A stretch of DNA of 64,000 nt from Sporohalobacter salinus (GTDB lineage: Bacteria; Bacillota; Halanaerobiia; Halobacteroidales; Acetohalobiaceae). The stretch spans positions 115,725-179,724 of the forward strand of contig NZ_JAFBEG010000002.1 of NCBI RefSeq assembly GCF_016908635.1. The letters run 5' to 3'. Of this stretch, positions 44,189 to 53,018 are shown one piece after another (positions within the stretch are counted from its first letter, which is position 1; each line of letters begins with the position of its first letter). The notes under the pieces were generated by a model that did no database searches, was not told where the DNA came from, and saw nothing but the letters and a program-made list of their open reading frames with translations. A program made the position numbers and the translations under genes.

Positions 44189-45172
44189 ATGGAATTTTTA
44201 GTTATTGGTTTAGGGTCTATGGGAAAAAGAAGAATAAGGCTTCTAAAAAATAATTTTAAAAATATAAAGATAGTTGGAGTAGATAAGAAAGAAGATAGAA
44301 GAAATGAAAGTGAAAAAAAGTATAATATTTCTACTTATAAAACAATAGAAAAAGCAGTAAAAAATAATAATCTAACAGCAGGAATAGTGTGTACTTCTCC
44401 GTTATCTCATGCAAATATTATAAAGATTTGTTTTTCCCATGAACTTCATGTATTTACAGAAATTAATTTAGTAAAAGATGAGTATGAAGATATAATAGAA
44501 GCTTCTAAAAATAAAGGATTAGAGTTGTTTTTATCTTCTACAATGATATATAGAAAAGAGTTAGATTATATCTATAAGAAAGTAGAAAATGAAGAACAAA
44601 AAGTAAATTATAGATATCATGTAGGGCAATATTTGCCTGATTGGCATCCTTGGGAAGATTATAATGACTTTTTTGTTGAAAATAAAAGGACTAATGGTTG
44701 TCGGGAATTATTTGCTATTGAATTACCTTGGATAATAAGAACTTTTGGGGAAATCGAAGAGATAAAATGTTTTAAAGATAAAATATCAGAATTAAACATT
44801 GAATATCCAGATATTTATTCTGTTTTATTAAAACATAAAGATGGTCATATAGGTAATATTAATATGGATATAGTTTCAAGAAAAGCAATAAGAAATTTAG
44901 AAGTGTATTCAGAAAATATGCATTTGTTTTGGGATGGAACTCCTACAGGTCTTGAAGAATACAATTTTGAATCAGAAGAAATGAAAAATATAGATACGTA
45001 TAAAAATATTGATCAAAATAATAATTATGCCTCAAATATAATAGAAAATGTTTATTTAGATGAATTGAAAATATTTATAGATAAAATAAAAGGGCAAAAT
45101 AATGAAAAATATACTTTTGAAGATGACTTATATACTTTATCTATAATTGACCAAATTGAAGGGAATATATAA
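44189..45172 (+). CDS. Gfo/Idh/MocA-family oxidoreductase
   Basis: A NAD(P)-dependent sugar oxidoreductase. The Rossmann motif is LVIGLGSMGKRRIRLL, followed by VCTSPLSHANI and a probable substrate region YLPDWHPWEDYNDFF. 327 aa. It is a tandem paralogue of the next gene, which has YLPDWRPNQDYREVY at the same place. Both lie inside the legionaminate cluster between legG and the CMP transferase. They may make a variant of the nonulosonate or a partner sugar; the reaction is unknown. Confidence 0.8.
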   Translation: MEFLVIGLGSMGKRRIRLLKNNFKNIKIVGVDKKEDRRNESEKKYNISTYKTIEKAVKNNNLTAGIVCTSPLSHANIIKICFSHELHVFTEINLVKDEYEDIIEASKNKGLELFLSSTMIYRKELDYIYKKVENEEQKVNYRYHVGQYLPDWHPWEDYNDFFVENKRTNGCRELFAIELPWIIRTFGEIEEIKCFKDKISELNIEYPDIYSVLLKHKDGHIGNINMDIVSRKAIRNLEVYSENMHLFWDGTPTGLEEYNFESEEMKNIDTYKNIDQNNNYASNIIENVYLDELKIFIDKIKGQNNEKYTFEDDLYTLSIIDQIEGNI

Positions 45173-45173
45173 T

Positions 45174-46124
45174 ATGAAAGTATGTTTTTTTGGGTTAGGG
45201 TCTATAGGAAAGAAACATCTTAAGAATTTATGTAAAATAGCTAAAGAAAAGGACATTAATTTAGATGTACATGCTTTTAGAACAAGAAAGAATAGTTTAG
45301 AATTAAAAGGGTTAGATAAAGAGATATATAGTAAAAAATTGCTAGAAGAGGATTATGATATAATATTTGTTACTAATCCAACTTTTAAGCATTTTGAGAC
45401 AATAAAGATGATGGAAAATAAAACTAAAAATATGTTTATAGAAAAACCTATTTTTGACAACATAAATTATGATATTACAGATATTAAATTTGAAAATGGG
45501 ATATATTATGTAGCAGCTCCATTACGATATACCGGCATAGTGGATAAGTTAAAGGAAATTATAAAAGATAAGAATGTATATTCGATAAGGTCTATATGTT
45601 CTAGTTATTTACCTGATTGGAGACCAAATCAGGATTATAGAGAAGTGTATAGTGCTAAAAAGGAATTAGGTGGAGGAGTATCAATAGATTTGATTCATGA
45701 ATGGGATTACTTAACTTATCTTTTTGGGTTTCCTAAAAGAGTAGTTAATTTCCAAGGTAAATATTCTCATTTAGAGATAGATAGTGAAGATTTATCCATC
45801 TATATTGCAGAGTATGAAGATAAGTTATTAGAACTTCATTTGGATTATTTTGGTATAAGATCTAAAAGAGAAGTAGAAATTTATACGAAAGAAGGTACAA
45901 TAATAGGAGATTTTATAAAAGAAGAAATAAGTTTTACAAGTGATGAAAAAGATAAAATAAATTTTTTAGCTAATGAGGATATGTATATTGCAGAAATGAG
46001 ACATTTTATTGAAATGGTATTGGATAATAAAAACAATCCTAATTCACCAGAACATGCCTATAATGTTTTAAAATTAATAAAGGAGTCTGAAAAAAATGAA
46101 AGTATTAATAACAATCTGTGGTAG
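45174..46124 (+). CDS. Gfo/Idh/MocA-family oxidoreductase, tandem paralogue
   Basis: Rossmann motif VCFFGLGSIGKKHLKNL, then FVTNPTFKHFET, FIEKPIF and YLPDWRPNQDYREVYSAKKELGG, typical of Gfo/Idh/MocA enzymes; the EKP lysine is a usual catalytic residue. The upstream paralogue has EINLVKD at that place, so this copy may be the more conventional enzyme. ATG 45174 is preferred over TTG 45147 and starts one base after the upstream stop. 316 residues. It overlaps the CMP transferase gene by 29 bases. Confidence 0.8.
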   Translation: MKVCFFGLGSIGKKHLKNLCKIAKEKDINLDVHAFRTRKNSLELKGLDKEIYSKKLLEEDYDIIFVTNPTFKHFETIKMMENKTKNMFIEKPIFDNINYDITDIKFENGIYYVAAPLRYTGIVDKLKEIIKDKNVYSIRSICSSYLPDWRPNQDYREVYSAKKELGGGVSIDLIHEWDYLTYLFGFPKRVVNFQGKYSHLEIDSEDLSIYIAEYEDKLLELHLDYFGIRSKREVEIYTKEGTIIGDFIKEEISFTSDEKDKINFLANEDMYIAEMRHFIEMVLDNKNNPNSPEHAYNVLKLIKESEKNESINNNLW

Positions 46125-46854
46125 AGATGGATCTAAAGGAGTTAAAAACAAAAACTTTAGAGAGTTCTTGGGATATCCATTAATTGATTATACAATAGCA
46201 GCAGCCAAATTATTTAAAGAAAGAAATGACGATTTAGAAGTAGATATTTGTGTAAATAGTGATAGCGAAAAATTGTTACATATAGGGACAAAATTTAGTG
46301 AAGTAGATGCTATTAAAAGGCCAGTTGAATTAGCTCAAGATAGTTCTCCTAAATTACCAGTTATTAAACATTCAACAAAAGAAATGGAAAGCAAATATGG
46401 TTTGAACTATGATTATGTTATAGATTTAGATATAACTTCTCCTTTAAGAAAGGTAGAAGATATAGAAAATGCTTTACAAAAAGCAAAAGATAAAAAAGAA
46501 GTAGATGTAGTATATTCGGTAGTAGAAGCAAGGAGAAATCCATATTTTAATATGGTAGAAAGAAAAGAAGGGAAAATAAAGCAAATAAAAGAAACCGATT
46601 ATGTAAGAAGACAAGATGCACCGGAAGTATATGATATGAATGCTTCAATTTATTGTTATAGAAGAGATAGTTTGTTAAACGAATTAAAAGTTTCTCCATT
46701 TGATGGGAAAAATGATATTATGGTTATGCAGGATACTGCCGTTTTAGATATAGATAGTGAAGAAGATTTTGAATTATTAGAGATATTAGGTAATTATTTT
46801 TTCAAGGAGGATTTTAAAGAAATTAAGAGGAAAGTAGTATTAGATAATAATTAA
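46096..46854 (+). CDS. legF: CMP-legionaminate synthetase (NeuA/LegF/PtmB-like cytidylyltransferase)
   Basis: This activates the nonulosonate with CTP. The N-terminus ITICGRDGSKGVKNKNFREF is the cytidylyltransferase signature with the GSKGVKNKN loop of the LegF/PtmB branch, and DLDITSPLRKVEDIENAL carries the metal-binding aspartates. Residues near 170-185 (YVRRQDAPEVYDMNASIY) match the acceptor-binding region. 252 aa. ATG 46096 follows AAGGAGTC within the end of the preceding gene. It completes the pathway; the legF name is by cluster logic. Confidence 0.88.
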   Translation: MKVLITICGRDGSKGVKNKNFREFLGYPLIDYTIAAAKLFKERNDDLEVDICVNSDSEKLLHIGTKFSEVDAIKRPVELAQDSSPKLPVIKHSTKEMESKYGLNYDYVIDLDITSPLRKVEDIENALQKAKDKKEVDVVYSVVEARRNPYFNMVERKEGKIKQIKETDYVRRQDAPEVYDMNASIYCYRRDSLLNELKVSPFDGKNDIMVMQDTAVLDIDSEEDFELLEILGNYFFKEDFKEIKRKVVLDNN

Positions 46855-46905
46855 ATTAATGACTGATTATTTAGGTTTGTTGTGTTGGATGGAAGGAGAT
46901 TATAT

Positions 46906-48165
46906 ATGGCAAAGAAAATTTTGTTAGTAGAGCAACATCGTAATAGAGGATTTGAAAGCAATTTAATAATTGGGGCTTATTTAAAGAAAATAGGGTATAG
47001 GGTGCAATTTTCATTTACAGGATCGCAGTTAGTAAAGAATATAGTAGACTTCAAACCGGATTTAGTTTATTATCCTTGGGTAACTAAATATGTATATAGT
47101 ATATTAAAAAAAAGGAATCCAGAAGTTCCTATAGTTAATAGTTTCAAAGAGCAGAATGGGATTCTCGCTGGTTCTAATTTGAATGATAGACTTAGAAAGA
47201 ATTTCAAGTATTCAGATTATGTTTTAGTTTGGGGCAATATGATTAAGAATAAAATGGAATCAGAAGGATTAGATACTTCTAAAGTTAGTATAACAGGAGT
47301 GCCAAGATTTGATCTTTATTTTAATGAAAAACTTCAAAAGGCTTTAGTACCTAGCAAATCAGAAATAGCTGCTAAATTTAAATTACCTTTAAATAAAAAG
47401 TGGTGCTTGATAGCTTTAGATTTTCCGATATTATTTCAAAGTCCAAAACGGGTTAATGAATTAATAAATAGAAGAGTTTATACTAAAGAATATATTAATC
47501 AAACCCAAAAAGCATATTCAAAACTAGGAAAATGGCTTCGGAAATATTTAAGTAGACATAGTAACGTTTTATTTATAATTAGGCCTCATCCAGGTTCTAA
47601 TTTAAAACAAATAAAAGCAGACCAAGATATTGAAGATTATGATAATGTTAGATATATTTCTAATGGAACAATAAATAAGTGGATTATTAACTGTGATAAA
47701 TATATTACTAGATTTAGCACTTCGATAACAGAAGCATGGATGGCTAAAAAGTCTACTTTACTTTTGATGAAAGATCTATTGCCTGATGATTATAAAAATC
47801 ATGTTCATATTAAAGAATCTAAATTTATTGCTAATGACTATATACAATTTGAAAAGTCTTTATTAAAAGATAAGCAATATGCAAATCATAATAAATTTTT
47901 AAAAAATTATATTTATAAACTTGATGGTAAGTCATGTTATCGTACTGCTAAAGCAATAAATAAGATAGCTAATAGAGTCGTGGTTAATGAATATTACACT
48001 TCTTATTTTTTGGAGGATAATATAGAAAAAATTAAAGCTAATATAAAAGTTTTATTAAATGAAACTGGTTTAAATAAATATAATCCGTTTGAGCGTCCAA
48101 ATGAAGAGCATATTTCTTCTAAAAAGATAACTTCTAAATTAAAAACAATTGAAGAATGTATTTAA
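46906..48165 (+). CDS. Surface carbohydrate biosynthesis protein, putative glycosyltransferase
   Basis: A protein of about 419 residues with a GT-B-like layout. LLVEQHRNRGFESNLIIGAY at the start, VSITGVPRFDLYF in the middle, FIIRPHPGSNLKQIKADQD, and ITRFSTSITEAWMAKKST near residues 268-283 resemble proteins annotated as surface carbohydrate biosynthesis and the polysialyl- or glycerophosphotransferase-like superfamily. Adjacent to the CMP-legionaminate gene, it could be the transferase that uses this donor, which is inference. ATG 46906 follows GGAAGGAG. Confidence 0.6.
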   Translation: MAKKILLVEQHRNRGFESNLIIGAYLKKIGYRVQFSFTGSQLVKNIVDFKPDLVYYPWVTKYVYSILKKRNPEVPIVNSFKEQNGILAGSNLNDRLRKNFKYSDYVLVWGNMIKNKMESEGLDTSKVSITGVPRFDLYFNEKLQKALVPSKSEIAAKFKLPLNKKWCLIALDFPILFQSPKRVNELINRRVYTKEYINQTQKAYSKLGKWLRKYLSRHSNVLFIIRPHPGSNLKQIKADQDIEDYDNVRYISNGTINKWIINCDKYITRFSTSITEAWMAKKSTLLLMKDLLPDDYKNHVHIKESKFIANDYIQFEKSLLKDKQYANHNKFLKNYIYKLDGKSCYRTAKAINKIANRVVVNEYYTSYFLEDNIEKIKANIKVLLNETGLNKYNPFERPNEEHISSKKITSKLKTIEECI

Positions 48166-48181
48166 GCTGGAGAGGATATAA

Positions 48182-49684
48182 GTGAATGATTTTAGTAAGC
48201 AGATTGATATCATTACCAAGCAGGGAAGCCTTAGTTTTGTTAATAAAATTATAAATTTTGGTTTGAAATTTATATTGCAAGTAATATTAGCAAGATTATT
48301 AGGAGTTAAAACTTATGGTATTTATATTTTAAGTGTTAGTTTGATAAGTATTTTATCTATGTTTGTTTCATATGGGATGAGCACTACCTTAACAAAATTG
48401 GTTAATAAATATAGAAATCAAGATGAAATAAAGAGTTTATTGTTATTAGCTTTAATTATACCTATTTTATTTTCATGTTTAGTTTTATTTATTTTTATTT
48501 TATTTAAAGGTAAAATTATAAATTATTTTAATCCAAGAATATCTGAATTAATGTCCATAATATTATTGATAACTTTATTTCACAGTATATTAATGAATTT
48601 ATCCAAAGGTGTAATTAGAGGATTTAAAAAAACAGCTCTAAGTAATTTTTTTAATTCTGTTTTTTATCCAGGAGTTAAATTAATATTGTTTTTAATTTTA
48701 TTTTTTATAATTGAGGTTAGTGGTCTTAAAGCTATTTTTTATTCTCATTTAATTTCAGTATTAATTACAATTATTTTGGTTAGTAAATATATTTTGAGTT
48801 TTATTCAAAATAATCGCTTATCATACTTTGGGGATTTATTAGAGGTTACAAAAAATGTTTTTAAAATTTCTCATTATTTTCTATTTATTGGTCTTGGTGG
48901 TCAAGTAAGAATGAAAACTGATAGATTAATGTTGGGTGGAATTATAAGTGAAAGTGCTGTTGGTATATATAATCCAGCTTCTAGATTAGCGTATTTCGTA
49001 TTTTCTTTATCAAACCCCCTAATTCAAGTTTATATGCCTATAGTTGCTGAGGCGTATGAAAAAAATAATTTGGAAATGATAGAGAGATTATCTAGTTCTT
49101 TAGTAAGATGGATAACATACATTTTAGCTTTTGTTTCTTTACCATTATTATTTCATGGAAAATATATACTGGGATTAGCTTTTGGAAATGAATTCATTTC
49201 TGGTTATCCTATATTAGTAGTTTTGATAATTGGAAATTTAGTTTCAGGAATTTTAGTGGTTTCAGGGCATATTCTGACTATGACAAATAAGCAAGATGTA
49301 GGTTTTATAAATAATATTTTTATAGTTTTATTAAATATTATTTTAAATTTTATATTAATAAAAAAAGTAGGAACAATAGGAGCAGCTATAGCAACTTCGT
49401 TAGTAATGTTTATTTTTAGTTTTGTTCAATATTTGCAAGTGAAGAGATGTTTTAAAATTAGTTTGTTTGATTTTCAGTTTTTTAAAGTAATAATAGGTGT
49501 GATTGGAATGAGTTTTGTTTATTATATAAGTAAAATTGGATTGAAATATGAATTATTAGAAATTGGAATAGGAGGAATAATTTCATTTTTAACAATGTTA
49601 ATATATATAATGAAAGTTGATGTTAGAGAAGAGGATAACTTTATTTTTGATAAATTAATGAAAATGTTGGGGGGAGAAGTATGA
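48182..49684 (+). CDS. wzx: Repeat-unit flippase (Wzx, MOP superfamily)
   Basis: A polytopic membrane protein with about 12-14 hydrophobic segments over 500 residues. ARLLGVKTYGIYILSVSL near the N-terminus and RMKTDRLMLGGIISESAVG in the middle match the polysaccharide biosynthesis/MATE-like flippase family. It would flip undecaprenyl-linked repeat units to the periplasmic face. GTG 48182 follows GGAGAGG. It ends four bases into the next gene (ATGA overlap). Confidence 0.88.
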   Translation: MNDFSKQIDIITKQGSLSFVNKIINFGLKFILQVILARLLGVKTYGIYILSVSLISILSMFVSYGMSTTLTKLVNKYRNQDEIKSLLLLALIIPILFSCLVLFIFILFKGKIINYFNPRISELMSIILLITLFHSILMNLSKGVIRGFKKTALSNFFNSVFYPGVKLILFLILFFIIEVSGLKAIFYSHLISVLITIILVSKYILSFIQNNRLSYFGDLLEVTKNVFKISHYFLFIGLGGQVRMKTDRLMLGGIISESAVGIYNPASRLAYFVFSLSNPLIQVYMPIVAEAYEKNNLEMIERLSSSLVRWITYILAFVSLPLLFHGKYILGLAFGNEFISGYPILVVLIIGNLVSGILVVSGHILTMTNKQDVGFINNIFIVLLNIILNFILIKKVGTIGAAIATSLVMFIFSFVQYLQVKRCFKISLFDFQFFKVIIGVIGMSFVYYISKIGLKYELLEIGIGGIISFLTMLIYIMKVDVREEDNFIFDKLMKMLGGEV

Positions 49685-50550
49685 ATAAAAAAAATATTAA
49701 ACAGCCTCATTTAATGGTGATTGGAGCTCAAAAAGCAGCTACTACTTGGTTACAACATGTATTAGATTATAATGATCAGTTTTGGCTTCCGTCTGATTTT
49801 CAAGAAGTTCATTTTTTTGATCGTCATTATGATAGAGGAATTGATTATTATTTGAATTTATATAAAAATGCTCCTGATGATAAAATCACTTGTGATGTTA
49901 CTCCAGATTATTTAGATCATCCGTTGGTACCGGATAGAATTTTAGAAACTTCATTTTTTTTAGATCGTTCTGTAAAATTTATTTTGATCTGTAGAGAACC
50001 AGTTGCAAGATACTTTTCTGCATTTCAAATGTCATTGAGGCAAGGGGAAAGTTGGGATTTATCAGAGGCTATAATAGACTCTTCAGATTTATTTAATAAA
50101 GGACTTTATTATAAGCATATGAAAAATTATTTTAAATATTTTAAGAGAGATGATTTTTTATTATTATTATTTGACAATATAAAAGATAACAAAGAATTAA
50201 TTTTTAAAAGAATTTCTACTTTTTTAAACATGGAAAATAATATAGTAGACCCTTATAAAGGAAAAAGGGTAAATGCTGGAGGAATGCGTAAAATTCGATT
50301 TTTAAGCCAAGTTTGGAAGGCGGGAGGAAAGATATTGAGGTTTTTAGGTTGGACTTCTTTATTGCATAATATTAAAAGTTCAAATATAATTCAAAGACTT
50401 TATAAAATGAATAGTTCTAATTATAATATATCTCAAGAAGAAAAAAATGCACTAAAAAATTTGAAAAAAGATTATAAAAAAGATGTATTATTATTTTCTA
50501 GATTAATTGATAATTCAGATTTAATCAAAAGGTGGGGATATGATGAATAG
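49681..50550 (+). CDS. Sulfotransferase-domain protein
   Basis: The 5'-phosphosulfate loop is IGAQKAATTWLQHVL (about residues 13-27) and the 3'-phosphate motif is ILICREPVARYFSAFQMSLR, as in heparan-sulfate-type sulfotransferases. HFFDRHYDRGIDYYLNLY also fits that family. 289 aa. It differs from the two CSCG-containing sulfotransferases in this window and so probably modifies another position or sugar. The start overlaps wzx. Lies within the O-antigen assembly genes. Confidence 0.85.
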   Translation: MNKKNIKQPHLMVIGAQKAATTWLQHVLDYNDQFWLPSDFQEVHFFDRHYDRGIDYYLNLYKNAPDDKITCDVTPDYLDHPLVPDRILETSFFLDRSVKFILICREPVARYFSAFQMSLRQGESWDLSEAIIDSSDLFNKGLYYKHMKNYFKYFKRDDFLLLLFDNIKDNKELIFKRISTFLNMENNIVDPYKGKRVNAGGMRKIRFLSQVWKAGGKILRFLGWTSLLHNIKSSNIIQRLYKMNSSNYNISQEEKNALKNLKKDYKKDVLLFSRLIDNSDLIKRWGYDE

Positions 50551-50577
50551 AAAATTAATTTAAATGGGGTGGTATAT

Positions 50578-51858
50578 ATGGTAAGAAGCGAAAGAATTAA
50601 TTTTGCGAAACTAAAATCTTTCTTTGGAGCTATAGTTGTTAGTAGTATATTTTTACCTATAAAATCTGAGTTTTGGGGATTCGTTATTAGACCATTTGAT
50701 ATTTTGATGATTATAGTAATATCTATTTATTTTTATAAATTTATTTTAAAGAAAAAGATTAGAATTTCAAAAGAATTTATATTAATATTAATAGTGTATG
50801 TTTTGTTTACAATGTATATATTTATTGATAATCTTTTTTTAACTTCTTTAACTTTAGCATTTAAATCTCTTTTACAAGGAATTGAATTTTTATTTTTATT
50901 AATTTTTATTACTTCTATTTGTAGTGAATCTTATTCGAAACATTTTTTTAAAAACTTAAGTTCTATCTTTTATTTACTTGCAGTTAGCACTGCATTTTGG
51001 CATATTAAAAATGGATATTTCATTCGATATAAGAGATTGGCTGACCTTAAAGGGACTTTTGCGTTTTCATGTATATTAATATTTCCAAATTTATTGTTAA
51101 TTAAGAGGCAAAATGTTTTTCGAATATTAGTATTTTTAAGCTCTTTCATATTTATGTTGTTATCAATTGAAAGAAAAGGATGGATAGGATTTTTAATTTC
51201 TGTTTTGGCAATGTTATGGGTGTTCAATAAATTTGTTCCTTTATTAAAAAAGATTAAAAAAATGAAAATTAATAAAACTTGGCTCTATATCATAATTTGT
51301 ACAATGATAATCTGTAGTCTAATAGTTTTAACTTTGAGTTTTTTGCCTGAGATAAAAGGTCGAATTTATTCTATTTTGGAAGCAATATTGTTATTATTTG
51401 ACAGAAAAGTTTCAGTAAAAAGAGTATCTCAAAAAGAAACAAGGGTTTTTATTATAAAATATGGTTTGAAATTAGTTTCAATTAATCCTTTTTTTGGTGT
51501 GGGCGAAGGTAATTTTGAAAGTAGTTTGAAGAAAATATTAGATTCTAGGTTTGTACATTCTACTCATAATTACTATCTAAAATATTTAATTGAAAATGGA
51601 ATATTGGGATTTGGTTTTTATATTGGATTATATATTATTTTATGGTTGAAATTAAAAACTATTATTCAAAAATTATTATTTTCTAATTCAATGAATAAGA
51701 AAGAATATTTATTTGAGTTGTTTTTAGCAGTTGGATTTCTTATGTATGGAATTTGGATGAATTTTGTTAGAGGGGGAGGAGTTCAGAATTATTTATTTTT
51801 AATTTTTCCAGCTAGTATTATATTTGGGTTATCAAATAGATTAAATACTGGGAAATAA
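50578..51858 (+). CDS. O-antigen polymerase-like membrane protein (Wzy)
   Basis: About ten hydrophobic segments over 426 residues. The Wzy_C/ligase signature occurs late in the protein as PFFGVGEGNFES and HSTHNYYLKYLIENGILGFG, with ERKGWIGF earlier. It lies between a sulfotransferase and a GT4 gene in the repeat-unit cluster, so a polymerase is more likely than a ligase. ATG 50578 is chosen; GTG 50569 is possible. Very AT-rich sequence. Confidence 0.8.
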   Translation: MVRSERINFAKLKSFFGAIVVSSIFLPIKSEFWGFVIRPFDILMIIVISIYFYKFILKKKIRISKEFILILIVYVLFTMYIFIDNLFLTSLTLAFKSLLQGIEFLFLLIFITSICSESYSKHFFKNLSSIFYLLAVSTAFWHIKNGYFIRYKRLADLKGTFAFSCILIFPNLLLIKRQNVFRILVFLSSFIFMLLSIERKGWIGFLISVLAMLWVFNKFVPLLKKIKKMKINKTWLYIIICTMIICSLIVLTLSFLPEIKGRIYSILEAILLLFDRKVSVKRVSQKETRVFIIKYGLKLVSINPFFGVGEGNFESSLKKILDSRFVHSTHNYYLKYLIENGILGFGFYIGLYIILWLKLKTIIQKLLFSNSMNKKEYLFELFLAVGFLMYGIWMNFVRGGGVQNYLFLIFPASIIFGLSNRLNTGK

Positions 51859-51884
51859 TATCATAAATAAAGTGAGGGATAATT

Positions 51885-52988
51885 TTGAAGGTGATATATT
51901 TAGTTAATAATGTTTCTCCTGCAAGCATTCCAATAGAGGTTGCTAATAAGTTAAGTGATAATTTTGAAGTTATTGTTGTATCATTGTATGATAATAAAGA
52001 AGAAGCTATAAATAAAATAAAAGAAAATAACTTAGTAATTAATGTAATAGGGGTAGGAATGAAAAATAAATTTGATCTTATTAAATATATTAATTTATAT
52101 AATATTATAAAACAATTAAAGCCTGATATTATTCATACTCATCATACTTTATCTGGATTTTTAGGAAGAATCTTTAGTAAAATTATGGGTAATATAAATA
52201 TAATAACTACAATTCACAATGATATGAGGTTTTTTAATATTTATCAGAAATTATTACGAGTGTCTAATTTGAATTTTGCTGATTGTATAATTTGTAATTC
52301 TAAAAATACTAAAAATTCTTTTGCTAAATGGCAAAATAAGTTAATTGATAATAAAAAAAAGAAAATAATTTATAATGGAGTTAACATAAATAAAATTATG
52401 TCATATAAATATAATAATATTAAAGATAAGTATGATTTAAGTAAGAAGTCATTTTTAATTGGGAATATTGCAATGTTAGAAAAGCAAAAAGATCAGGAAA
52501 CATTAATTAGAGCTTTTAATATTTTTAAAAGTGAAATTGAAAATGCTAAATTAATAATAGTTGGTGCTGGTTCTTTGAAAGAAAAATTGAACTCTGTAGT
52601 TTCAAAGTTAGGATTAAATGAGGATGTAATATTTACTGGATTAGTTTCACGAGATGAAGTTTATAAGATTATTAATTCAATAGATTTATTTGTTATGTCT
52701 TCTATTTATGAAGGCTTTTGTAATGCTATGGTTGAAGCCATGGTAGCTGAGAATGCTATTATTGCTACCAATATTCCTCCATTACCTGAAGTTCTTGGAA
52801 AGGAAAATGGAATTTTTTTTGAAAAGAAGAGTTATAAAAATTTAGCCAGTAATATGTTAAGATTGTATAAAGATGAGGAATTAAGAAATAATCTAGCTGT
52901 TAAAGCTAAGGAGTATGCTATTAATAATTATTCTTTAGATGAATGCGTTAAAAATTATGAAAAAATTTATCTCAAATTATTGGATTGA
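51885..52988 (+). CDS. GT4 glycosyltransferase
   Basis: A GT-B family 4 transferase: IHTHHTLSGFLGRI in the N-terminal domain, IIYNGVNINKIMSY at the hinge, GNIAMLEKQKDQETLIRAF, and the donor-binding MSSIYEGFCNAMVEAMVAENAIIATN. 367 aa, full length. TTG 51885 follows GTGAGGGA. It is probably one of the repeat-unit transferases. Highly AT-rich, with long A/T runs. Confidence 0.85.
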   Translation: MKVIYLVNNVSPASIPIEVANKLSDNFEVIVVSLYDNKEEAINKIKENNLVINVIGVGMKNKFDLIKYINLYNIIKQLKPDIIHTHHTLSGFLGRIFSKIMGNINIITTIHNDMRFFNIYQKLLRVSNLNFADCIICNSKNTKNSFAKWQNKLIDNKKKKIIYNGVNINKIMSYKYNNIKDKYDLSKKSFLIGNIAMLEKQKDQETLIRAFNIFKSEIENAKLIIVGAGSLKEKLNSVVSKLGLNEDVIFTGLVSRDEVYKIINSIDLFVMSSIYEGFCNAMVEAMVAENAIIATNIPPLPEVLGKENGIFFEKKSYKNLASNMLRLYKDEELRNNLAVKAKEYAINNYSLDECVKNYEKIYLKLLD

Positions 52989-53018
52989 ATAAAAGATTAT
53001 ATATGTTGGAGGGATATA

